A program made the position numbers and the translations under genes. DNA of 64,000 nucleotides from Fuerstiella sp. Lineage in GTDB: Bacteria > Planctomycetota > Planctomycetia > Planctomycetales > Planctomycetaceae. The notes under the pieces are model-generated. The model did no database searches. It was not told the DNA's origin and saw nothing but the letters and a program-made list of their open reading frames with translations. Positions 1 through 8,501 of the stretch are shown piece by piece (position 1 is the first letter of the stretch; the number at the start of each line of letters is the position of its first letter). The stretch is from contig JAQWOH010000048.1 in NCBI GenBank assembly GCA_029245955.1, positions 1-64,000 on the forward strand, written 5' to 3'.

Positions 1-194
1 CGCCACCTACAGGGATGTCGAAAGCAGAGTGGAAGGGTCCCTACCTCGGCAACATCCTACCGGACGCGTGGAATAATGAATTCAGCATTGAATCGACTCC
101 TGAAACCGTCGTGGTACGAAGCGCCGGCCCCAACGGGATACGCGGTGATGCCGACGACATTACGCAGGAGTGGACTCCTGAGATAACCAAGTAG
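1..194 (+). CDS. Type II secretion pseudopilin GspG-like protein, C-terminal end (partial)
   Basis: The window opens inside a reading frame (codons start at base 3) that ends at TAG 192-194. The visible 63 residues run from PPTGMSKAEWKGPYL through SAGPNGIRGDADDI to the end. The KGPYL...PDAW...SAGPNG..GDADDI arrangement matches the C-terminal part of GspG-type pseudopilins, where GPYL, a D-x-W and a final S-x-G-x-DG-x-x-G stretch with acidic calcium ligands recur. Such proteins form a periplasmic pseudopilus for type II secretion or pilus-like assemblies. The N-terminal methylation helix lies outside the window, so membership rests on the C-terminal pattern only. Alternatives are another type IV pilin-like or general prepilin family member. 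Confidence 0.6.
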   Translation, partial: PPTGMSKAEWKGPYLGNILPDAWNNEFSIESTPETVVVRSAGPNGIRGDADDITQEWTPEITK

Positions 195-973
195 CTCGAC
201 ATTCAGTGACGCAAGTGCGTAAGCTCACGAAGGCACAGAGCGTAAGCTCACGAAGCCACAGAGCGTAAGCCCACGAAGACACAGAGCGCAAGCTCATTTT
301 TCATCGGCACGGTCCTTTGTCACAGCAAAAGGTCAAACGCCTTGCGAAACGTCTTCGGCGGTGCGAAAGCAATGCAGGGTCACAAGCAAGCATCAATCAT
401 GAACCCCGCGTGCGTTTGCCAATCAACAACGAAAAGCTTTCGCTAAGGCAGCTCGTTCTTTGAGATGCAAATCCGAAAGAGTTGAGCAAGCAAGGATTTC
501 ACCTTCTCCGATGCGCGTCTGATGTAAGTCGAATGCTGTCCGGCCACAAAAAGCTCCGCTCCAAAACGCCCCTTACCTGGTGGTACTGGTCTGCTGTTCA
601 ACGAACGCAGGGTTTGACAATTCCGCCCGCCACAAATAGACACAGCGATATTGCGGCCGTCCAAAATGTATTTTGTTTTCGACGCGTAACACGCTGCGAG
701 GCAGCGCAAACAGCGTCGGCTTGTCGCATGCGTGTGGATAATTCCTTGATCCTGATCGCTGCGTCTGATCTACATTGGCTTCCCCTTTCGATTTTGATGT
801 CCGCGTAACGGCATCACCTCACAATAACACTCGTTTGGGAAAACAAGCTGCATTAACCACCCGAAACCATGGACAGATGCAATAATGACCTGCAACGCTC
901 AACCTAAATTCACGAATTGATTAAAAAAACCTGTTCGCCTTTCCTTGCACGATCCAATCACCTGCCGCCTCTC
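195..973. other. Intergenic stretch of about 780 bases
   Basis: This holds the 23-bp tandem repeat near its left end and otherwise no gene that I can support. Two overlapping frames of about 90-110 codons on opposite strands (443-709 and 482-808) have no recognisable motif or signal and look accidental. A TTGACA hexamer at 614-619 with TAGACA 17 bases later is a possible sigma70-type promoter facing right, but the -10 is poor and the next gene is over 300 bases away. Confidence 0.5.
217..297. repeat. 23-bp tandem repeat, about 3.5 copies
   Basis: Units begin at 217, 240, 263 and 286, an exact 23-base spacing. Each unit reads approximately GCGTAAGCTCACGAAGGCAC plus AGA, with one to three substitutions between copies. 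The array lies 22 bases after the stop of the pseudopilin gene and outside any supported gene. No function is visible. Confidence 0.85.
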
Positions 974-3900
974 ATGCTTAGTATCTGCCGATTCTGTCTT
1001 TGCCTTGGCCTCGCTGCTCTGTGTTTTCAGCAAGGGACGGATGCTGAAGAGACAGTCGTTCTCACTCCTCATACATTTAGCATTCCCTCGGGATATGAGC
1101 TTAAACGTGTTGCTGAACCTCCCTTGGTGAAGCGGCCCATCCACATGTGTTTCGACAAGCACGGTGCACTCTACGTCACTGACAGCTCGGGCAACACCGA
1201 CAAGGCCCCGATCCAACTGAAAGATCCGCAGCATCGAGTGCTACGCTTGGTTGATCACGACGGCGATGGAATCTTTGATAAATCAACTGTCTTCGCCGAC
1301 AAATTACCACTTCCTGAAGGGATCCTTGTTCACGATGGCTCAGTGTATGTAGGAGCCCCACCGCATATCTGGAAACTAAGCGATACGAACGGGGACCAAA
1401 AAGCTGATCAACGAACGGTTTGGTTTGACGGCGGTTCCATCGAGGGCTGCGGCAATGACATGCATGGCCCGTACCTGGGGCCGGACGGTTTTTTTTATTG
1501 GTGCAAAGGAGCCTTTGCTCCTCAGGACCATGAGCTAAGCAACGGAAAGACGTTGAAGTCGAGCGCAGCCCATATTTATCGCGCCCGTCCTGATGGCAGC
1601 CAACTGGAAGTGGTAATCACCGGTGGAATGAATAATCCAGTTGGATTGGCATTCAGTGAAACGGGGGAACGTTTTCTGAGCGGTACCTTCTTTGACTTAT
1701 CTCAACCCGGACGACGCGACGGCATTCTGCACGCAGTTTACGGTGGCACCTATGGTCGAAAAAATCCACGCGTGCTCAACCCGCATCCCAACACAGGAGA
1801 CTTGCTGCCTATCCTTCAACAGCTGGGCCCCGCTGCGCCCTCGGGAATGATAATGGCCCGTCATCCTGGCAGTGGTTTGACGGGAAACCTGCTATGCACA
1901 GAGTTCAACACACGCCGCGTCTCAAGGCACCAGCTCTCTCAAGCAGATTCGTCCTACTCCGCCCAGACGAGTACGTTGCTGGAAAGTGACCAAACGGATT
2001 TTCATCCTACCGATGTGATTGAAGATGCCGATGGCAGCTTACTCATTGCTGACACTGGCAGTTGGTATATGATCTGCTGCCCAACATCAAAGGTAGCCAA
2101 GCCTGACATTCTTGGATCGATCTACCGGCTGCAAAAGAAAAATACTGCGGCACTCGCTGACCCTCGCGGTCTGGATCTGGATTGGAATCAACCAAAAACG
2201 GCATGGCTATCAGATCAACGCCCCGCAGTGGTGAAGCGAGCGATCGATGCACTGGCAAGCGTGGACAAAATAGAAAGTTTACTTACGGCCAAAGCGAAAA
2301 CCCCAACAATCTGGTCACTGCACCGCATTCCTGGCAAAACCGCAAGACAAGCAATACGCGGATTCTTGAACGACGAGAGCGCAGAGGTTCGCGCAGCAGC
2401 TATCCACAGCGTAGCCTTGTGGCGTGATCGTGAGGCCGTAGCGTCGCTGATTCAATCACTCTCACAAAATGACCCACAGACTCGTCGCCTGGCCGCCATG
2501 GCTCTCGGCAGAATTGGCGACAAACGCGCAGTAACGCCTCTGCTGAACTCCTACTCACCAACAGCAGATCCGTTTTTGAATCATGCGGTTATTAACGGGC
2601 TTTATGAAATCGACTCGCTCGAAAACCTTCCGTTGCAACACCCTGCCACCAAGCAACTGCAACGCATGAAGGAAGTCGAACTGCAGCACGTGACCCCGGA
2701 TGAGTTTCCCGAAATTCAGCTTGCCAAGATTGTCGAGTTATCGCCAGAAGAAACCTCACGACAAAAGCAACGGCTGGATGAACTCGCCACCTTCCTGCCT
2801 AACGCAGATGCCAAACGGGGCCAAAAACTGTTTAGCAATCAGGACAAATCAAAATGCATCACCTGTCACATCAAGGGAAAGCAGGGAGTGCGATTAGGCC
2901 CAGACCTGACCAGGATCGGGGCAATCCGCAGTGAACGCGACCTCTTGGAAGCGATTGTTTATCCGAGTGCATCAATCGCACGTTACCACGAAATCGTGAA
3001 CGTTCTGACCGATGACGGCAGAGCTGTCTCGGGACTGCTTGTCAAAGAAACAGTCAACAAGATCTTTCTTGCCTCGGCGGCAGGGGTGATGCAATCGGTG
3101 CGTATCAAAGACATCGAACAGGCAAGGTATGCCAGTGTCTCTTTGATGCCCGAGGGACTTGATAAAGTCCTGAGTTCGCAAGAGATCGCAGACATTGTTG
3201 CCTACCTGAAGCAATCCACCATTTCCCCCGATGCTAGCCCGATCCCATCGGCCAAGCACAACAACCGCATCCCGCCACAGCGAGCGATCAAATTGCCTGG
3301 CCTGCATGCCTATGCTCAGAAAAGCATCGCAGCGGGTACCGAGATTGAATTTCGCGTCAGCAGCAGCGTTCCCTACGAACTGAACGTAGTAAAACTCGGA
3401 TCGGAACCCGAGAACCGTGACAACGATCCGGTGCTAGCGAAGTTTCCTGATAATCCAGCAAAAGTACAGCCAATCCACCCGGGATCTTATATCCACGTAG
3501 AAAGCGGACTGCCAACGGACAGGCCATTGACTGCAATGACACTCGAATGCTGGGTTCGCCCATTCAGCCTAAGCGGTTGGCAAGGTCTGGTCACTCAACA
3601 TGACTATCCTGATAATTGTGGGATTGGACTGTTGATCAACGACGGCAAGATCGCATTCCACACCGACAGTGGAGGCAAATTCACCGCGTCTTCTTTGCAT
3701 TACACTCAGCCGGGCTTACTTAAGACTCAACAATGGCAACACATTTGCGCAACTTGGGACGGGAAGGTCAAACGCGTATTCATCAACGGAAATCCCGTCG
3801 GAGAGTGGCCGTTCACCGGAACCGTACGTCCCGGCAAAACACCCCTCCGAATCGGTGCCTACGCAGACAACGGTCGAGCTCGGAATTGCTACGACGGTGA

Positions 3901-5482
3901 TATCGCCATGGTCGCGATCTACGAACGGGCGCTTGATCAAAAGACACTACAACAGAGAGTGAAGGCCCGCGGGCTGACCATACCGAAAGGAAATGCGGTA
4001 CTTGCTTGCTGGCCATTTGCCGAAGAGCGTGGAACGCGCGTCGCTGATGCTGGTACCGATGCTCGTGATGGACGAATCATCAATCGAGGCACTTGGATGA
4101 TCGGCGGGCCCAGCTTTGATGCGGGCGGGATCGACCGGCATGACACAAGCTACGACCCAACAAAACACGTCACACGTGGCCATGGGCTGAGGCTTGCATC
4201 CGACGAACTTTACGATGCACGTTGGAAAGTCGATCATCGGTTTCGTATTCCTGAAGATTCAAAATCGGGTGTCTACGCGGGGCGTTTTGATTTTGAACTT
4301 GACGGCAAGCCGATGCGGTACTTCACGACCTTCATCATCCGGCGACCTCAATCACGGCCAAAGGCATCCCTGGCGGTACTCATGTCGACCAACACATGGC
4401 TTGCCTACAACTCAGCACCGTTTCCTGTGAATCACGGGCAGGCGATGACTCTGATGGGTACCGGAGGGCTTACCACTACCCACCCCGACGCAGCAACCTA
4501 CAGCGGTTACCGTGATCATCGCAACGGCCAGCCGACATATAAAATCGGACTGAAGCTGCCTTGGCCCGCAGCCGACCCCAACAAAACTTATATCAATCAA
4601 TCCTACAGCCACTTGATGCGAGGAGAACGTTTTCTGCATCTCTGGCTGGACCAACACGGATACGAGTACGATGTGATCACGGATCGCGATCTGGATCGTA
4701 ATCCAGAGGTACTCAGTGGTTATCAAGCCGTTGTCATCAATGGCCACAGCGAATACTGGTCAGCTCGCGCCTACAATGGACTTGACGCTTACCTCAGTGC
4801 CGGCGGTGACGCGCTCGTTCTGTCCGGCAACACCATGTTCTGGCGAGTCAGCTTTGACGAATCAGATGAGGTCATGGAAGTTCGCAAATACGGAACCAGA
4901 ATTGGTGGTCGCAAACTCGCTCAAGTAGGCGAACTGTATCACAGCCACGATTTCAAGCGTGGCAGCTTGATGCGATTCTGTGGCTACCCCGCGTGGAAAG
5001 TCGTCGGACTCACTTGCATTGGCTGGGGCGGCGCGTTCAAACCTTATCAAGTGGACGAGCCAAATCACTTCCTGTTCAACACTCCGCATCGCGTTGGATT
5101 GAAAAAAGGAGATACGTTTGGGTTCATTAATTCAAAAACCGGCGCAGTAGGGCACGAATTTGATGTCCGTCTCTCAACCCTACAACGAGCCACTGCCGAT
5201 CCCGCCATCAAACGGCTGGCCGAGCCTAAAGGGATCGTCACTGTTGCCAGCAGCGATGACGCGCGAGCGGTTATCGACTACAACGCAGAAGGACATAAAC
5301 CGAGAATAGGCAACGACAAAACAATAGCCGAAATCATCTACTGGGAACGCCCTGAAGGTGGCCGCGTATTTCACACCGGATCAATCGCGACAGCGTGGGG
5401 CGTGTATCACGATGAATCGATGAGCAAGCTGCTCAAGAATGTGCTGCACCACTTCGACGTCGAAGCCAGGCGTTCGCCTTGA
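974..5482 (+). CDS. Secreted fusion: PVC-type propeller dehydrogenase, HEAT, cytochrome c, LamG, dimethylformamidase-like domain
   Basis: The frame is open from TTG 917, but ATG 974 is preferred because it places a signal peptide (MLSICRFCLCLGLAALCF, cleavage near TDA-EE) at the start, giving 1502 residues. In order: a beta-propeller related to sorbosone/PVC-type dehydrogenases (about 30-400, with LVDHDGDGIFDKS), HEAT-like repeats (about 455-545), a c-type heme site CITCH at 628-632 with the downstream planctomycete heme-domain pattern, a LamG/concanavalin-like domain (about 850-1000), and a C-terminal third (about 1130-1500) like the large subunit of N,N-dimethylformamidase, with GHSEYW at 1257-1262. 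The first three modules are a common planctomycete set. Their fusion to LamG and a dimethylformamidase-like domain is unusual. It should act in the periplasm or outside the cell. The substrate is unknown. The next gene, 31 bases downstream, carries a second dimethylformamidase-like domain, so the two probably form one transcription unit. Confidence 0.8.
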   Translation: MLSICRFCLCLGLAALCFQQGTDAEETVVLTPHTFSIPSGYELKRVAEPPLVKRPIHMCFDKHGALYVTDSSGNTDKAPIQLKDPQHRVLRLVDHDGDGIFDKSTVFADKLPLPEGILVHDGSVYVGAPPHIWKLSDTNGDQKADQRTVWFDGGSIEGCGNDMHGPYLGPDGFFYWCKGAFAPQDHELSNGKTLKSSAAHIYRARPDGSQLEVVITGGMNNPVGLAFSETGERFLSGTFFDLSQPGRRDGILHAVYGGTYGRKNPRVLNPHPNTGDLLPILQQLGPAAPSGMIMARHPGSGLTGNLLCTEFNTRRVSRHQLSQADSSYSAQTSTLLESDQTDFHPTDVIEDADGSLLIADTGSWYMICCPTSKVAKPDILGSIYRLQKKNTAALADPRGLDLDWNQPKTAWLSDQRPAVVKRAIDALASVDKIESLLTAKAKTPTIWSLHRIPGKTARQAIRGFLNDESAEVRAAAIHSVALWRDREAVASLIQSLSQNDPQTRRLAAMALGRIGDKRAVTPLLNSYSPTADPFLNHAVINGLYEIDSLENLPLQHPATKQLQRMKEVELQHVTPDEFPEIQLAKIVELSPEETSRQKQRLDELATFLPNADAKRGQKLFSNQDKSKCITCHIKGKQGVRLGPDLTRIGAIRSERDLLEAIVYPSASIARYHEIVNVLTDDGRAVSGLLVKETVNKIFLASAAGVMQSVRIKDIEQARYASVSLMPEGLDKVLSSQEIADIVAYLKQSTISPDASPIPSAKHNNRIPPQRAIKLPGLHAYAQKSIAAGTEIEFRVSSSVPYELNVVKLGSEPENRDNDPVLAKFPDNPAKVQPIHPGSYIHVESGLPTDRPLTAMTLECWVRPFSLSGWQGLVTQHDYPDNCGIGLLINDGKIAFHTDSGGKFTASSLHYTQPGLLKTQQWQHICATWDGKVKRVFINGNPVGEWPFTGTVRPGKTPLRIGAYADNGRARNCYDGDIAMVAIYERALDQKTLQQRVKARGLTIPKGNAVLACWPFAEERGTRVADAGTDARDGRIINRGTWMIGGPSFDAGGIDRHDTSYDPTKHVTRGHGLRLASDELYDARWKVDHRFRIPEDSKSGVYAGRFDFELDGKPMRYFTTFIIRRPQSRPKASLAVLMSTNTWLAYNSAPFPVNHGQAMTLMGTGGLTTTHPDAATYSGYRDHRNGQPTYKIGLKLPWPAADPNKTYINQSYSHLMRGERFLHLWLDQHGYEYDVITDRDLDRNPEVLSGYQAVVINGHSEYWSARAYNGLDAYLSAGGDALVLSGNTMFWRVSFDESDEVMEVRKYGTRIGGRKLAQVGELYHSHDFKRGSLMRFCGYPAWKVVGLTCIGWGGAFKPYQVDEPNHFLFNTPHRVGLKKGDTFGFINSKTGAVGHEFDVRLSTLQRATADPAIKRLAEPKGIVTVASSDDARAVIDYNAEGHKPRIGNDKTIAEIIYWERPEGGRVFHTGSIATAWGVYHDESMSKLLKNVLHHFDVEARRSP

Positions 5483-5513
5483 GATTCCGACAGATACAAC
5501 CAAAGGCAGCAGA

Positions 5514-7091
5514 ATGAACAACAACAATTCAGGCCGCAATGTCGGGCGACGTGAAGTCATCAAAGGAGCGGCGGCAGCTGGACTGATTGCTGCATCTGGA
5601 ACGCACGCACTTGCGTACGCTAACAAGTCCAAGGCGTCGCGTAGCGATTTGATCCGGCGTGAAAATGCCAGGCCGGGCTCGCGCAACTGGTTGCTCACCA
5701 AGACGCGAACCCTGCCCGGGAAGATCAATAGCATCTTACTCAATGGGCGCAGCCAGGTGATCGAAGGCTACTGCTCCGCCAACAGCGTACGGGCTGGCGA
5801 GAAGCTGCGGGTGATGGTCAGCACGAACCCGGAATCGAACTTCAAGTTGCAGATTTTCCGCACCGGCTACTACAACGGTAATGGCGCCCGGCTTATGAAA
5901 ACTTTTGACTCGCTCAAAGGCGGCACGCAACCGGACCCGCCCGTCGGTGAAAACTACGTGCGCGAATGTCAGTGGGAACCCTCCCTGGAATTCGAAATCC
6001 CTGAGGATTGGCTCAGCGGTGTCTATCTGGGCAAGCTGACGGCCAAAACCAGCGGGATTCAGAGCTACGTCATCTTCATCGTCCGCGATGACCGGCCGTG
6101 TGACCTGCTGTTTCAATGCAGTGAACTGACGTGGACCGCCTACAACCGCTGGCCCGCCGACTTCTCGATTTATACGAAACACGATGGGCGCCCCAGCACC
6201 ACCGCGCCCAGCGGAACAGTGAGCTTCGACCGGCCGTACGGCTTGTTTACCCATCCCGTCAACAAGCACAAAAAATCGGGCGGCTCGGGGGAGTTCCTGC
6301 CCTGGGAATTTCCCTTGTCGTTTTGGCTGGAACAACACGGTTACGACGTCTCGTACATCTCGAACATCGACACGCATTCGGATCCCGCAGGCTTGCTGCG
6401 GACGAAGGGTTTCATCTCGGTGGGGCACGATGAGTACTGGACGGAGGATATGTACGACAACGTGATGAAAGCGCGCGACGATGGCGTCAACCTCGCGTTC
6501 CTGAGCGCCAATGCCGTCTTGTGTGTCGTGCCGCTCAACCCCTCCGGCAACGGCCAGTCTTACCGCACCACGCGCCGGGAAGGCTGGTTCTTTCCGGACT
6601 CCCCCGAAGCCACGCGCCGAATGGGCGGGGAATCGCCATACGAAAAAGGGTTTAAGCCGGCCTTGGGGCGGGACGGCGCTCTGTTGATGGGAAATCGGAC
6701 GACTCCTCCGGTCATGGGATCCGGCGATTGGACCTGCGCCCTGCCGGAGCATTGGCTCTTTGAGGGAACCGGGATGAGGAAAGGCGATTCGGTCAAAGGC
6801 CTGGTTGGCTGGGAGTGGCACGGCGCGCCGATGATGAGCCTGCCTGGCATGAAGGTCGTTGCTGAAGGCGAAACCCGGATCAACGGCAAGAGACCTGGCC
6901 ATTACACCGCCACGATCTACGACGGACCCAAAGGCAACATCGTGTTCAATGCCGCCACCATCTGGTGGGCCAACGGCTTGTCCAGCCCTCCCGGGCACGT
7001 CAATCCCTCCCGACACGGCGTCACCCAACAAGGCCCGGACCAGCGCGTGCAGCAGATCACGCACAACCTGTTCCAGCGCATCGTTGGATAA
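5514..7091 (+). CDS. Tat-exported N,N-dimethylformamidase beta-subunit-like protein
   Basis: The start at ATG 5514 is chosen because a twin-arginine signal (GRREVIKGAAAAGLIAASG, then AYA) follows directly; the frame is open further upstream into the previous gene. A weak AAGG lies before it. The 525-residue protein contains the N,N-dimethylformamidase large-subunit-like domain, including FRTGYYNGNGARLM, SELTWTAYNRWP and GHDEYW at 304-309. It aligns by eye with the C-terminal third of the preceding fusion (GHSEYW there). In characterised dimethylformamidase the large subunit carries a mononuclear iron site with tyrosine ligands and hydrolyses an amide. Most relatives are uncharacterised, so amidase activity is inference. 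Third codon positions are visibly richer in G and C than in the gene before it, producing a long meaningless antisense frame, and may indicate a different origin. Confidence 0.75.
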   Translation: MNNNNSGRNVGRREVIKGAAAAGLIAASGTHALAYANKSKASRSDLIRRENARPGSRNWLLTKTRTLPGKINSILLNGRSQVIEGYCSANSVRAGEKLRVMVSTNPESNFKLQIFRTGYYNGNGARLMKTFDSLKGGTQPDPPVGENYVRECQWEPSLEFEIPEDWLSGVYLGKLTAKTSGIQSYVIFIVRDDRPCDLLFQCSELTWTAYNRWPADFSIYTKHDGRPSTTAPSGTVSFDRPYGLFTHPVNKHKKSGGSGEFLPWEFPLSFWLEQHGYDVSYISNIDTHSDPAGLLRTKGFISVGHDEYWTEDMYDNVMKARDDGVNLAFLSANAVLCVVPLNPSGNGQSYRTTRREGWFFPDSPEATRRMGGESPYEKGFKPALGRDGALLMGNRTTPPVMGSGDWTCALPEHWLFEGTGMRKGDSVKGLVGWEWHGAPMMSLPGMKVVAEGETRINGKRPGHYTATIYDGPKGNIVFNAATIWWANGLSSPPGHVNPSRHGVTQQGPDQRVQQITHNLFQRIVG

Positions 7092-7136
7092 ATCTATTGA
7101 TCTTTATCTGTGCCCACATTCCGATTGAGAATCCGA

Positions 7137-8411
7137 ATGCGATCAACTCTGTTACTGGCATTTTCATGGTTCGTTGGGGCGTCTGCCTTTGCGGCGGATC
7201 CACCAAACGTACTCATCTATCTCGCCGACGATCAATACCTGTCGAGCGTCGGTTGCTACGGTGCCGATCCAAGCCACACACCAAACATTGACCGATTGGC
7301 TCGTGAGGGAGCTCGGTTTACCCGCTGCTTCACTCCGTCTTCGATCTGTACGCCGAATCGCGGCGTACTACTGTCCGGAATGTACCCGCTTCGCAACGGT
7401 GCCCATCCCAATCACTCCGGGTTTATTGACGGCATAAAATCATTGCCGAACTACATGAAAGATGCTGGATACCGGGCTTGCATCGTCGGTAAAGACGGCA
7501 TTCAAAAGCCCAGTGATCTCTACCACTGGGAGTTCCGCATCGAAAAGTCCGATCACCCCGTACCGGGCGCTACGGAAGAAAAACACGCCCGGCATCGCAA
7601 GACGAATTTCGATGAGGTCAAACGGTTTCTGTCGAGCGGTGACAAACGACCGTTTTGCGTTTTTCACGCCGCCTCATTGCCGCACGGCCCTGAGTTAAAC
7701 CAGATCCCCAACGGACTGAGCGGATATAATGCAGCCAACCACTACATGGATCATGAGCTGGGCGTCTATCTTGAGTTACTGAAAGACAATCAGCTTGATC
7801 GCAAAACACTTGTCATCTACCTGAATGACAACGAGGCTCAGCTGAAGCGGACAAAGTACACTCTGTATGACACGGGCGTTCGGGTCCCCATGGCAATTCG
7901 TTGGCCAGGTTACATCCGGCCAGGCACAACGATTGACACAATGGTCAGCACGGTTGACGTATTGCCCACCTTGCTGGACATCATCGGCGCCACCATCCCC
8001 ACAGACAGTCTCCCAATGGATGGAATCAGCATGCGTGATGTGTGGACCGGCAAGTCAGACCTGTTCCGCAAAGAACTGTTCTTCAGCTACACAGGCGTTA
8101 TCGTGGGTAAATCAGGACGTATGGAGACACCGTATCCTGTTCGCGCGATTCGCACAGATCGTTTCAAGTACATTCGTTATCTCAACCACAGGATTGGACA
8201 CCCCAAATACAAAGGCCAGGTCTTCCCCAAAGAAGAGTTCTTCGATCTGAGCAGAGACCCCAACGAACAGATAAACCTCGCCGACTCGGATGCCCACGTG
8301 GATGCGAGGCGTCTCCTGAGCCACCGACTTGATGAGTGGATGAGTGAGATGAACGACAGAGGAATCGAGTCCGAACTGGAATCGCTTAGACGTTACCCAC
8401 GCAGGAAATAG
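7137..8411 (+). CDS. Secreted sulfatase (type I, formylglycine motif CTPNR)
   Basis: This 424-residue protein is from the alkaline-phosphatase-like type I sulfatase family, which hydrolyses sulfate esters. The start at ATG 7137 gives a clean signal peptide (MRSTLLLAFSWFVGASAFAA); an upstream ATG at 7110 only adds nine residues. The metal-binding entry NVLIYLADDQY is followed by C71-TPNR, the C-x-P-x-R signature whose cysteine is converted to formylglycine by a maturase. Later come a GVRVPMAIRWPG block and an EEFFDLSRDPNEQ block typical of the C-terminal part. The usual DNG segment reads LNDNEAQ, a mild deviation near the metal site. It lies 45 bases after the dimethylformamidase-like gene and 90 before another sulfatase, all on +. 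Confidence 0.88.
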   Translation: MRSTLLLAFSWFVGASAFAADPPNVLIYLADDQYLSSVGCYGADPSHTPNIDRLAREGARFTRCFTPSSICTPNRGVLLSGMYPLRNGAHPNHSGFIDGIKSLPNYMKDAGYRACIVGKDGIQKPSDLYHWEFRIEKSDHPVPGATEEKHARHRKTNFDEVKRFLSSGDKRPFCVFHAASLPHGPELNQIPNGLSGYNAANHYMDHELGVYLELLKDNQLDRKTLVIYLNDNEAQLKRTKYTLYDTGVRVPMAIRWPGYIRPGTTIDTMVSTVDVLPTLLDIIGATIPTDSLPMDGISMRDVWTGKSDLFRKELFFSYTGVIVGKSGRMETPYPVRAIRTDRFKYIRYLNHRIGHPKYKGQVFPKEEFFDLSRDPNEQINLADSDAHVDARRLLSHRLDEWMSEMNDRGIESELESLRRYPRRK

Positions 8412-8501
8412 ACCGAAACAGGATGAAAAGAACGAAACCCATCGGCTGAGCCCGAGGGTATTCGCTCCCCGGGATATTCAGCAAACAAGCTTGTGAGAAC
8501 T

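Noticed and set aside
614-642. Sigma70 promoter for the large fusion gene
   Set aside because: The -35 is perfect and the spacing is 17, but the -10 (TAGACA) is weak and the position is over 300 bases from the start codon. Left as a remark only.
443-808. Two overlapping frames of 88 and 108 codons on opposite strands in the left intergenic region
   Set aside because: There is no ribosome-binding site, domain or signal, and the two are mutually antisense.
5736-7064. 442-codon open frame on - opposite the dimethylformamidase-like gene
   Set aside because: It follows the third-position GC bias of the + gene. Its residues are Arg/Gly/Ala-rich with no domain or signal, and the + frame has clear family motifs.
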